From Alitta virens (lineage: Eukaryota; Annelida; Polychaeta; Phyllodocida; Nereididae): a DNA stretch of 64,000 nt. The stretch is taken from contig OW028582.1 in NCBI GenBank assembly GCA_932294295.1, forward strand, positions 2,627,015 through 2,691,014, written 5' to 3'. Numbering within the stretch: position 1 is the stretch's first letter; each line of letters opens with the position of its first letter. A program made the translations under genes and the position numbers. This document shows, in pieces, positions 44,743 through 48,716 of the stretch. The notes beneath the pieces are model-generated. The model searched no databases. It had not been told where the DNA came from and saw only the letters and a list, made by a program, of their open reading frames with translations.

Positions 44743-46552
44743 CATCTATCTCATGAGCAACATTCCAGCTGGATGTCATTCGGATGACATGTTAAATTGG
44801 TGGTCCCTTGTCCTTGGTGTCTATGCTGAGGCAAGTGAAAGACCCCACCCATGGGGTAAATTGTAACATGGTGTGGACTCCAAGCAGCTTTATGATCTCA
44901 TTAGATCTGCATGAAACCGGTCATATAAGTTGATTAATCTTCAGACCAGCATAAAATTAAATTTGTCTTCCTTCCTTCCTCAAAGATAAAAACAGTTTGG
45001 TGTATTAGCGCTAAATTTATACTATATGTATAATATTGTATATGCCACATTTGTGTGACATAGATAAAATTGTTTTTTATTGATAATTTTGTCACGTTTT
45101 AGGCGGAGGCAACAAAAATGGGTAAGCTTCGGAAACACCGCTTGCATTCACGAGAGATGCATGATGGTATATTTCTAACCGAATTAACACGAATTCTGTG
45201 ATGCAAATAACACAGATTGGTTTCCTCTATTCACTCATCAGCGGTAAACCATTGTTTCCGTTATCTTTTGGAAAATGATCCGCAAGAATTTAGAACTTCT
45301 TTGTCACGGTGGATGATATGTCTCTGCCCAACAAAACTTTGGCTTTTGATGTTCCGGGTGTCTAATATCTTCACTCGGGTCACTAATACGAATTGAGACC
45401 CGCGGCATGACTTAAATGCATTTGTGAACTTACAACCGATTCAGTTATGCAGCGTTTGATAACATCGCATACAAATGATGCTTTCCTTCGTTATTATTAG
45501 TTTAAACTAAACTTTTGTACCCTTAATTTTTCGGTGTCTAGTACTTACCAGTAGACAAAAATTTTTTTGGTGTTTTAAAATCTTTCGGTGTCTAGTACTT
45601 ACCTGTAGACGAAAATATTTTTTGGTGTTTTAAAATGTTTTTGTGAGTAGATTATGACCCAAATTTAGTCAAATGTCAATGATTCATTCCGTTCAACTGC
45701 CTGCAAAGATTGAAAATGACGTAAATTATGTGAAATGTGCATGATTTTATCGGTAGTGAATTTATTACCTATTATCTCGTTGCATTTGAGATACAGCATG
45801 CTTTGTCATTATTTTTTCTTCTTCATAATAACCGTGTTTTTTAAATGATATCATAGAATGATTATGGCTCTTTGTTATGAAACCTAAATTACGTAAATTT
45901 GTTAGTAGTTAAATTCTTAAGGTTTTCAAAGTTTCTAGGGTCATTTGTTAACTCTGTAGGTCAACTTTCAAGGTCATATGAAGGTCAGACTGACCATTGT
46001 CAAACTGTCCTAATTATCCTTAAAACTGACCTAATTATCCTTCAAACTGACCTAATTGTTCTTGAGAACCTAGTAAAGATTTTGAAATTTAGTGGCAAGC
46101 TTGCAGCTCTTGTCGTATTGTTTCGGTGGTAATAAAATTGATGACATTGTAAGATAGCTCCCATCAGAAAATTTGTGCAGCCGACAAAGTTATGGGCGAA
46201 GATCACGACGTTCAGGTGCGGATCGGAAACATTCTAACAGGCAAGAACGGTGGATATGTACCTAATCCACAATTCTGTTAGAATATTAGGGAAATGCCCC
46301 TGGATGTTACATATCATCGCCCGCTACTTCATTGACAAAGCACATTTCGCTGATGGGGGTTGCTCTTGACAGTAACACCTGATTAGGTCATTTCTAGTTT
46401 TGTAGTTCTTTAGTATTTGATTAAAAATTTAAAAAATATATATAAAAAAACGCTTGTTTTGGTAATTAAGTATATTAAAATGTTTTGATAATTATATATA
46501 TTAAAACTTACGATATTCAATTATTATTTTTTTTCCAGAACACGACAGATAG
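17156..46552 (+). CDS. PLCG: Phospholipase C-gamma gene (32 coding exon positions; 5' exon(s) not in window)
   Basis: Phosphoinositide-specific phospholipase C-gamma cleaves PIP2 to IP3 and diacylglycerol after recruitment to phosphotyrosines at the membrane. The joined exons give 1223 residues, from mid N-terminal PH to the stop. In order they encode PH end, EF-hands, PLC-X (SSHNTYLTGDQ, CIE-LDCWD, HGHT), first half of the split PH, nSH2 (FLVRDSD), cSH2 (YLVRKRL), tyrosine-rich linker, SH3 (RALYDYQAQ), second half PH, PLC-Y (SSNYDP, YQTPD), C2 and a helical tail. This architecture is unique to PLC-gamma. All junctions are GT-AG and the phases agree across every intron. Human PLC-gamma1 is about 1290 residues, so about 70 N-terminal residues are missing, consistent with an upstream exon. 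Catalytic residues known from PLC-delta1 (two His, the Ca2+ ligands N, E, D, E, and the substrate-binding K, K, S, R, Y) are all present. One X-domain exon is duplicated. I cannot tell orthology to vertebrate PLCG1 or PLCG2; invertebrates usually have one. Confidence 0.96.
17467..17560 (+). CDS. PLCG: PLCG exon w2: PH to EF-hand junction
   Basis: Acceptor TTTCAG, donor GTAAAT. It encodes [18 protein letters not shown] and PYPLQVER, the last PH helix and the linker. Ends phase 2. Confidence 0.92.
17681..17728 (+). CDS. PLCG: PLCG exon w3: EF-hand start
   Basis: A 48-nt exon. It encodes [16 protein letters not shown], matching the human RWLRKQFYSVD stretch. Donor GTATGT, phase 2 at both ends. 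Confidence 0.92.
17790..17997. mobile_element. MITE with ACGGAAGCG TIRs
   Basis: Starts TACGGAAGCGTATTCTGCCA and ends TGGCAGCAACACGCTTCCGT, inverted copies of each other. The interior repeats the phrase TTTAAACCAAAAGATTTTC several times. A short TAAATC direct repeat flanks it. Confidence 0.75.
18075..18222 (+). mobile_element. tRNA-derived SINE family B
   Basis: A tRNA-like head (TGATCCAGTGGCTAAAG as box A, GGTTCAACCCC as box B) is followed by the body GAGCAGATCC...CCACTCCACCC. The same body is at 32767-33029 and 62012-62128 on the minus strand. Confidence 0.75.
18230..18406. mobile_element. CRE-bearing MITE (family 3), copy 1
   Basis: Inverted ends AATGGGGAGAAATAGTAAC and GTGATTTTTCACCCCAT. 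It contains canonical TGACGTCA at 18298 and 18341. It sits in the PLCG intron between w3 and w4. Confidence 0.85.
18759..18918 (+). CDS. PLCG: PLCG exon w4: EF-hands
   Basis: Acceptor TTTTCTCAG. It encodes [15 protein letters not shown] through [17 protein letters not shown]. Ends phase 0 at GTAAGT. EF-hand loop acidic residues are largely lost, as is usual in PLC-gamma. Confidence 0.93.
19721..20489. mobile_element. hAT-like element with perfect 8-bp target duplication
   Basis: The element 19729-20481 (753 bp) begins CAGGGTTGGCC and ends TTCCAACCCTG, flanked by ACTGACAT on both sides (19721-19728, 20482-20489). No transposase frame is visible, so it is non-autonomous. It lies inside a PLCG intron. 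Confidence 0.9.
20638..20678 (+). CDS. PLCG: PLCG exon w5: EF-hand region
   Basis: A 41-nt exon reading [14 protein letters not shown] across the next junction, in the variable region between EF-hands. Acceptor CTTTCAG, donor GTAAGT, phases 0 then 2. Confidence 0.85.
20913..20961 (+). CDS. PLCG: PLCG exon w6: EF-hand region
   Basis: A 49-nt exon encoding [16 protein letters not shown], which matches human LPEFQQFLLDYQ. Acceptor TTTACAG, donor GTATTT, ends phase 0. Confidence 0.92.
21367..21468 (+). CDS. PLCG: PLCG exon w7: EF-hand to X domain
   Basis: A 102-nt, phase 0-0 exon encoding [20 protein letters not shown] through LFFTAEE, corresponding to the human stretch ending YFFLDE. Donor GTAATT. 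Confidence 0.92.
21840..22256. mobile_element. Family-4 MITE interrupted by a family-5 hAT-like element
   Basis: The inner element (about 21920-22196) has ends CAAAGAATAACTACCAAGAA and TTCTTGATACTTATTATTCT(TTG), inverted repeats. GGTATTGA lies on both sides, a 7-8 bp target duplication. The outer element ends in the family-4 sequence GAGCTCCCCCTGTTGA. TGACGTCA occurs at 21860 and 22047. Confidence 0.82.
22390..22548. repeat. Inverted repeat / foldback (TCATCGAAATTGGCCA)
   Basis: The left arm GGTCATCGAAATTGGCCA is present twice in tandem. The right arm GTGGCCAATTTCGATGACC is followed by CCAATTCGATGAC. A related fragment is at 39033-39075. It is probably another small foldback element. Confidence 0.7.
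23032..23147 (+). CDS. PLCG: PLCG exon w8: start of catalytic X box
   Basis: Encodes [14 protein letters not shown] then [13 protein letters not shown]. The His-Asn of SSHNT are the first catalytic His and a Ca2+ ligand in PLC enzymes. Ends phase 2 at GTGAGT. Confidence 0.96.
23566..23651 (+). CDS. PLCG: PLCG exon w9: X box
   Basis: Encodes [20 protein letters not shown] and MGCRCIE, near-identical to other PLC-gamma X domains. The last Glu is a Ca2+ ligand. It ends one base into the next codon (GAG T) at GTAAGT, so the following exon must supply TG or TA to make Leu. Confidence 0.96.
24009..24176. repeat. Three tandem 56-bp units upstream of exon w10a
   Basis: CACGATTACAATACAT and ATAAAGTTAAAGGGAGC recur at 56-bp spacing three times, ending about 115 bases before the w10a acceptor. 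Confidence 0.88.
24290..24410 (+). CDS. PLCG: PLCG exon w10a: X-domain catalytic exon, version a
   Basis: A 121-nt exon with acceptor TATTTTCAG and donor GTAAGT, phase 1 in and 2 out. It encodes [18 protein letters not shown] followed by [19 protein letters not shown]. Asp of LDC aligns with a Ca2+ ligand and HGHT contains the second catalytic His. It has Trp before HGHT, where most PLCs have Tyr. It is an alternative to w10b. Confidence 0.94.
25358..25478 (+). CDS. PLCG: PLCG exon w10b: X-domain catalytic exon, version b
   Basis: Also 121 nt, acceptor TCTTTTGCAG, donor GTAAGT, phase 1 in and 2 out. It encodes [18 protein letters not shown] followed by [19 protein letters not shown]. It has 24 of 41 residues identical to w10a and both catalytic positions intact. 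A perfect TACTAAC branch-point motif lies at 25293-25299. Splicing w10a to w10b would shift the frame. Confidence 0.94.
25528..25789. mobile_element. G-rich MITE (CAGGGCTG type)
   Basis: Starts CAGGGCTGCTCCATTTAAA and ends TTTAATCGAACAGCCCT, inverted ends. The interior is G-runs with AAAAAG. It lies 50 bases downstream of exon w10b. Confidence 0.75.
26496..26532. repeat. (TA)n microsatellite
   Basis: Uninterrupted TA dinucleotides in the intron before exon w11. Confidence 0.95.
26693..26861 (+). CDS. PLCG: PLCG exon w11: X domain end
   Basis: Acceptor TTGCCATAG. It encodes [19 protein letters not shown] and [14 protein letters not shown]. The Glu of SIENHC is a Ca2+ ligand. The final Lys with the next exon's HKK forms the phosphate-binding lysine pair. 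Ends phase 0 at GTATGT. Confidence 0.96.
27015..27340. repeat. Dispersed repeat family 7, copy 1
   Basis: About 320 bp starting GTGGATTTTCACAGAAGGTT and ending GGGCTGCTCAGTGAAAA, closely matched at 52604-52908 and partly at 52378-52460. Class unknown. Confidence 0.85.
27561..27692 (+). CDS. PLCG: PLCG exon w12: X/split-PH
   Basis: 132 nt, phase 0-0. It encodes [20 protein letters not shown] and [13 protein letters not shown], entering the first half of the split PH domain. Donor GTAAGT. Confidence 0.95.
28152..28327. mobile_element. CRE-bearing MITE (family 3), copy 2
   Basis: Ends AATGGGTAAAAAAGTAACAG and GTACTTTTTCTCCCCATT. TGACGTCA occurs at 28215 and 28260. Confidence 0.85.
28610..28732 (+). 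CDS. PLCG: PLCG exon w13: split PH, first half
   Basis: 123 nt, phase 0-0. It encodes [20 protein letters not shown] followed by an acidic DDEEENNE linker to nSH2. Donor GTGAGC. Confidence 0.95.
28787..28975 (+). mobile_element. Dispersed repeat family C
   Basis: Contains GTACTCGGTGTCTATGCTG, CCCATGAGGTAAATGTGTAA and CTCATCATTACGTCTGCC. The same series of phrases recurs at 29463, 34488, 44448, 44757, 56147 (minus) and 61255 (minus). Probably a SINE. Confidence 0.75.
29043..29212 (+). CDS. PLCG: PLCG exon w14: nSH2 domain, first half
   Basis: Encodes [18 protein letters not shown] and [19 protein letters not shown]. The Arg of FLVRDS is the phosphotyrosine-binding Arg. Ends phase 2 at GTAAAT. 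Confidence 0.96.
29297..29456. mobile_element. Family-4 MITE
   Basis: Left end GGGAGACTTTTCAGCCAACC and right end TGACCTGAAAGTTCCCC are inverted relatives. TGACGTCA is at 29351. It shows the uninterrupted target at GGCTTTAGGACTGG that is split in the copy at 35288-35890. Confidence 0.8.
29463..29610 (+). mobile_element. Dispersed repeat family C
   Basis: Contains AAAAGACCCCACCCATGGGG, CTCATCATTACGTCTGCC and AGCTTCAGACCAAGTAGCAC. Abuts the preceding MITE. Confidence 0.7.
29640..29840 (+). CDS. PLCG: PLCG exon w15: nSH2 end and linker
   Basis: Encodes [35 protein letters not shown] and [14 protein letters not shown]. Matches the end of nSH2 and the short inter-SH2 linker. Phase 2 at both ends. 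Confidence 0.95.
30139..30330 (+). mobile_element. SINE family A
   Basis: Box A TAGCTCAGTGGTAGCAC, degraded box B, family body, and a CCACCCACCCCACCC tail, in a PLCG intron. Confidence 0.9.
30606..30740 (+). CDS. PLCG: PLCG exon w16: cSH2 domain, first half
   Basis: Encodes [20 protein letters not shown] then GAYLVRKRL and DASYAISF. It has a small insertion (RTRDEQD) relative to human before the SYAISF strand. Donor GTACAG, a weaker match than its neighbours. Confidence 0.95.
30745..31100. mobile_element. MITE (AGTTAGTTTCAT TIR) starting 5 bp inside the intron
   Basis: Left end AGCTAGTTTCATAAATATGG and right end TTTTTAATGAAACAACT. The same element lies at 59497-59785, with a right-end fragment at 16915-17027. 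The left TIR begins five bases after the w16 exon boundary. Confidence 0.8.
31321..31467. mobile_element. CRE-bearing MITE (family 3), copy 3, left end eroded
   Basis: Right end GTACTTTTGTTCCCCATT. TGACGTCA occurs at 31391 and 31408. Confidence 0.75.
31660..32027. mobile_element. hAT-like MITE (CAGGGTTGG TIR)
   Basis: Starts CAGGGTTGGCAGATTTAAAT and ends GATTTTTACCAACCCTG. Same terminal CAGGGTTGGC as the element at 19729. Flanks GTATTAATT and GTATAATAT are only roughly alike. Confidence 0.75.
32148..32325 (+). CDS. PLCG: PLCG exon w17: cSH2 end
   Basis: Encodes [36 protein letters not shown] and KLCYPVN. The match to human [15 protein letters not shown] is strong. Phase 2 in, 0 out, donor GTGAGT. 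Confidence 0.96.
32767..33029 (-). mobile_element. tRNA-derived SINE family B, long copy
   Basis: On the minus strand it begins GGTGCCATGGCCTAATGG (box A) and has GGTTCGAGCCC (box B), followed by the body GAACTGAGCAGATCCCCC and CTCCACTCCACCCATGG. Confidence 0.85.
33278..33349 (+). CDS. PLCG: PLCG exon w18: tyrosine-rich SH2-SH3 linker, part 1
   Basis: A 72-nt phase 0-0 exon encoding [20 protein letters not shown] then FMSE. Two Tyr lie in an acidic setting, corresponding to the activation-tyrosine region of vertebrate PLC-gamma (Y771/Y775/Y783 in human PLC-gamma1). Which Tyr equals Y783 is uncertain. Cassette skipping would keep the frame. Confidence 0.9.
34164..34235 (+). CDS. PLCG: PLCG exon w19: tyrosine-rich SH2-SH3 linker, part 2
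   Basis: Also 72 nt and phase 0-0. It encodes [20 protein letters not shown] then NVAK. The Tyr in CDYANP may align with Y783 of human (FYVEANP). Acceptor TCCACCAG, donor GTAATG. Confidence 0.9.
34337..34440 (+). CDS. PLCG: PLCG exon w20: SH3 domain, first half
   Basis: Encodes [20 protein letters not shown] and [17 protein letters not shown] and the WW start are the SH3 hallmarks. Acceptor TTGTCCAG, donor GTGAGT, ends phase 2. Confidence 0.96.
34488..34712 (+). mobile_element. Dispersed repeat family C, longest plus-strand copy
   Basis: Contains a box-B-like AGTTTCGATCCCTGG, then GTACTCGGTGTCTATGCTGG, AGATCCCACCCATGGAG and AGCTTCAGACCAGTAGCAT. This suggests a tRNA-derived head. Confidence 0.7.
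34887..35026 (+). CDS. PLCG: PLCG exon w21: SH3 end and split PH
   Basis: Encodes [20 protein letters not shown], then an acidic DDSDSEG stretch and NIDLTGCSL leading into the second half of the split PH. Ends phase 1 at GTGAGT. Confidence 0.95.
35288..35890. mobile_element. Family-4 MITE with nested family-5 hAT-like element
   Basis: The outer element is split inside GGCTTTAG. The insert (about 35400-35849) starts CAAAGAATATGTACCAAGAA, and GGCTTTAA follows it, an 8-bp target duplication with one change. The copy at 29297 shows the unsplit site. TGACGTCA at 35698. Confidence 0.82.
35941..36092 (+). CDS. PLCG: PLCG exon w22: split PH, second half
   Basis: Encodes [18 protein letters not shown] and [19 protein letters not shown]. 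Ends the PH helix. Phase 1 in, 0 out, donor GTATGC. Confidence 0.93.
36250..36397. mobile_element. CRE-bearing MITE (family 3), copy 4
   Basis: Left end AGGGGAGAAAAAGTAACAG, right end GTACTTTTTCTCCCCAT. TGACGTCA at 36303; a second site has decayed to TGATTTCA. Confidence 0.82.
37041..37137 (+). CDS. PLCG: PLCG exon w23: PH to Y box linker
   Basis: Encodes [20 protein letters not shown] and [12 protein letters not shown], matching human SELVVYCRPVPFD. Ends phase 1 at GTAAGT. Confidence 0.95.
37546..37807 (+). CDS. PLCG: PLCG exon w24: catalytic Y box
   Basis: The longest coding exon (262 nt). It encodes [40 protein letters not shown] and [17 protein letters not shown]. Ser of SSF and Arg/Tyr of SRVYP are substrate-contact positions in the PLC barrel. 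Donor GTAAGT, phase 1 in, 2 out. Confidence 0.97.
37873..38135. mobile_element. CRE-bearing MITE (family 3), copy 5, tandem with a truncated copy
   Basis: A left-half copy (37873-37955) is followed directly by a complete one (37956-38135) starting AATGGGGAGAAAAAGTAAC. TGACGTCA at 38052 and 38069. The family shares GCCTACAGGGGGCACT. Confidence 0.85.
38601..38706 (+). CDS. PLCG: PLCG exon w25: Y box end
   Basis: Encodes [20 protein letters not shown] and EPVTISLV, the last barrel strand and entry to C2. Phase 2 in, 0 out, donor GTAAGT. Confidence 0.96.
38735..38899 (+). mobile_element. SINE family A, box A deleted
   Basis: The head lacks the GTGGTAGCGC part but box B GGTTCGATTCC is perfect. 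The body is shortened by deletion near CATGTTCTAATTAGCC. Confidence 0.88.
39166..39277 (+). CDS. PLCG: PLCG exon w26: C2 domain
   Basis: Encodes [20 protein letters not shown] and [14 protein letters not shown], matching human VLGARHLPKNG and PFVEIEVAGAEYD. Ends phase 1 at GTAAGT. Confidence 0.96.
39700..40011 (-). mobile_element. Family-3 MITE split by a family-5 hAT-like element
   Basis: The outer part reads GCAAAAGTACCACCAGAGGT and ends with GTAGCTTTCCTCCC; its CRE sites have decayed. The inner part (about 39753-39880) has CAAAGAATAAGTACCAAGAA and TTCTTGGTAATATTCTTTG as inverted ends, with GATAAG on both sides. Confidence 0.7.
40097..40255 (+). CDS. PLCG: PLCG exon w27: C2 domain
   Basis: Encodes [20 protein letters not shown] and [20 protein letters not shown]. 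Highly conserved with human DNGLNPVW and YEEDMFSDQNFL. Phase 1-1. Confidence 0.96.
40717..40805 (+). CDS. PLCG: PLCG exon w28: C2 domain end
   Basis: Encodes [20 protein letters not shown] and VLIEIKNPQ. Ends the C2 domain, phase 0 at GTACGG. Confidence 0.95.
41877..42055 (+). CDS. PLCG: PLCG exon w29: C-terminal tail
   Basis: Encodes [40 protein letters not shown] and [11 protein letters not shown]. Charged and helical looking, possibly a short coiled coil, unlike the vertebrate tail. Donor GTAACA contains an in-frame TAA, so retaining the intron would end the protein two residues later. Confidence 0.85.
42259..42540. repeat. Dispersed repeat family 8, copy 1
   Basis: Contains CCAGGAAAGGTACCCCAGGC and ATTCATGTGGCCCAC, then GCTTCAATTGATGTAT and AAATTTACCCTTTT. 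The same order of phrases is found at 50791-51260. Confidence 0.75.
42893..43052. mobile_element. G/C-rich MITE-like repeat
   Basis: Begins CCAGTAGCGGATTTAGG with a 13-G run and ends with a C run and GGATCCGCCCC. It is related in inverse orientation to 14184-14362. Confidence 0.7.
43157..43178 (+). CDS. PLCG: PLCG exon w30: 22-nt microexon
   Basis: Acceptor TTTTGACAG, donor GTAAAT. It supplies RLKDEILQ in frame (phase 2 in, 0 out), continuing the helical tail. Confidence 0.75.
43403..43740. repeat. Probable dispersed repeat rich in CAGGGAAAA
   Basis: Starts ACAGGGTATCCGCTGGACAG and repeats GGGAAAA and CAGGGAATTTGATGTTAGG. It looks like an eroded transposable element, but I see no full second copy. 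Confidence 0.45.
44448..44560 (+). mobile_element. Dispersed repeat family C, partial
   Basis: Contains GTACTCAGTGTCTATGCGGA and AGACTCCACCCGTGGGGTAG, ending near the tetranucleotide run. Confidence 0.65.
44585..44752. repeat. (CTAT)n microsatellite with a 37-bp foreign insert
   Basis: CTAT repeats are broken at 44632-44668 by a sequence identical for about 34 bases to 43762-43795 upstream, then resume. Confidence 0.9.
44757..44965 (+). mobile_element. Dispersed repeat family C
   Basis: Contains CAGCTGGATGTCATTCGGAT, CCTTGGTGTCTATGCTGAGG and GACCCCACCCATGGGG. Confidence 0.75.
45103..45121 (+). CDS. PLCG: PLCG exon w31: 19-nt microexon
   Basis: Acceptor CACGTTTTAG, donor GTAAGC. It supplies AEATKM plus one base, continuing in phase. 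Support is frame continuity and consensus sites only. Confidence 0.65.
45530..45650. repeat. Two-copy tandem repeat of about 62 bp
   Basis: CGGTGTCTAGTACTTACC(A/T)G and TTTTTGGTGTTTTAAAAT occur twice in the last PLCG intron. Confidence 0.85.
46539..46552 (+). CDS. PLCG: PLCG exon w32: last coding exon and stop
   Basis: Acceptor TTTTTTTTCCAG. It reads EHDR then TAG (46550-46552), ending the tail as KMEHDR. The 3' UTR continues downstream. The nearest clear AATAAA I found is at 48839. Confidence 0.65.
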
Positions 46553-48600
46553 ATGGAATCCGTCCTCACTGAGCGAGAATTAAGCCATGCTGACGTTGGT
46601 TTATTTGGTTGGAAAGAGAAGAAATTATCACGGTTGTCCATTGCGGAATACACAGAAGATGATTTATTTTGCGCCAACATTATATGTAAAATACGTGAAA
46701 TGTATGCAAGACGTCATCGTCAAATACTTGTTAGGTATTTTAGTCGGTTTTTTAGAGAGTTGTACAGAATGTGGAAAGTTATTATAAAAATAATTTCAGG
46801 ATTCTTGTAAAAGGCATCATATTTTTTCCATTGTTAGATTATGACAAAAAGGTTTATGAGACCTGCGAAAAAATTGTGAACTACTTCATTTAGTTTTTCT
46901 TTCTAGAAACTATCCTGGGGCAAAAATTACATACATCATAATTATGTGCATTTTAACTTTGTCAGCGTCATATTATTCACAGTTTAAGCAATTACTGGCT
47001 TATGGTATTTTGTTAAGTGAAAAGATAATGTTTTGTATCACTCTCTCAAATGAAACGTGTAAATACACTAACTACGACAAGAAGGGTAATGGTTTTGGAT
47101 GAAATACGATTAAATGAAACTATATTCCAAGACTTTTTTCACTAAGGGGTTAACAATGTCATGTATATTACAACACTGTGTTGAAACGGAAACGAAAAAT
47201 TGTCCACCAGAGGTCTCTGTCGCCATATTTGATAAACATTCTATGACGTTCTATTTGGTGAGGTCATTTTCGTAACAATGGAAGGTAACATCTCGTTATT
47301 TGCAGTGCCATCTGTTAATCTAGTTCTGTGTTCGGGGGTCATACTGTCCATTCTGTATCATAAGGCAGGTACTGCTATTAATTGGTATTCATTGATGCTT
47401 TTAATTGTTAACTTTTTCACTTCTGTCATTTAAATCTGTGATAGATACTAAAGACAAATTATTGATGTTTCATATTCTTGGCTTGTCCCTTATTATACGA
47501 CTTAAGATGGTCCCGTCAAGAGTTCCAGATCAAAACGGCAGATATCTAGGTTTAAGTTAGCATGATATTAGCTTAAGATTTAGATTTTGTTGTGCTATGC
47601 AGAATTTTTGTGCCAACGTGACAGTACAAAAATAATACCAAGTAGGCCTATTAATGAACTCGTTAAACGTACCACAAATTATTTTGTGTATGCTCATGAT
47701 ATCATGAAAGTCAGTTGAATGCTTAAAATAGAGATATTACCATATAGATTTCCCCCCAAAAAAAGACTATATTGTTGTCGGAAGAAAATTGTTGTTAGAT
47801 GGTAGATGGGTAATTGTCTTTGAAATGGTTGATCAGCTGTTAAAATATTGCTTATTATTGTTCGTAATATTTAAAGATGTAAAGCACTTGTTCAAAATTG
47901 CAGATTTATAAAAAATATTCCACTAGAATTTTGTGGAATATTATTAGTTCGGAAAATGTACGATTTTCTACTTTTATATAGACCTTCTTTTTTTTAAAAT
48001 TCTATTCTGTTCTATTGAAATATTTCTGGTATAATAATTCTGGTTATTGTTAAGTATCCTGCCGTTTGTTAATTTGTTACTAGATGATTAAACCACTCGT
48101 CTTTAATGAAAATATTCTTGTAAATTTCCGAAAGCCGCACTTATTGACCCATTCACTAGTTAATGAGATTTTAATAGTTGCAAGTTCGCGATTTCATTCC
48201 AGATCGCAAGTCAGAATTAATCGGTTTAAGAGGTCTTGTCGACATCTCTTGTCTCCATATATGGATAAAACGTGCATGGTTCACTCGGAATCGGCGAAAT
48301 TCGACAATCGTTGAAATTGGTCGCTCTTTAAAACTACTTGAAAACTCACCATTTTGGGAAATTCAGAATATAAAAAAATTTCTAATTATGCACATACAAT
48401 GTATATATGCTGGTTACGTGTTCGTTATATGGACAATTACGGGGATTGACATATTTCTGATTCCGAGCGTATTGTGGAAAAATTTCATGCTGGCCTTAAT
48501 TGTGTTTTTATTTTGATAGGGGGTTTGTTTCAACTATACACCTGTATTTTGTAACAGCTTGTGTGAAAAACTTATTATTACTGAAACGTTGTCTGTTGCT
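46553..48600 (+). other. Probable PLCG 3' UTR and flanking intergenic DNA
   Basis: AT-rich with no conserved coding sequence. The limit of the 3' UTR cannot be set from sequence alone. Confidence 0.4.
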
Positions 48601-48614
48601 AGAATGCCCTCTGA

Positions 48615-48716
48615 CCATATTTGGTAGTTCCCAATGACCTTATATGGTAGTGCCTGATGACATCATAAAATGATGTCCCTTGACCTTATATGGTAGTGTC
48701 CTTTGACCTTATATGG
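48615..48716. promoter_or_regulatory. Cluster of four CArG boxes
   Basis: CCATATTTGG (48615) and CCTTATATGG (48638, 48684, 48707) each fit the SRF consensus CC(A/T)6GG. Three of them sit in a repeated phrase TTGACCTTATATGGTAGTG. This may be a chance by-product of a small tandem repeat. Confidence 0.5.

Noticed and set aside
46553..46810. 85-residue frame starting at ATG directly after the PLCG stop
   Set aside because: No homology recognised and it is in the 3' UTR. A TAG-ATG junction is not evidence of translation.
48084..48516. 112-residue frame with hydrophobic C-terminus
   Set aside because: Part of it belongs to a diverged dispersed repeat also seen near 48960-49050, and no conserved domain is present.
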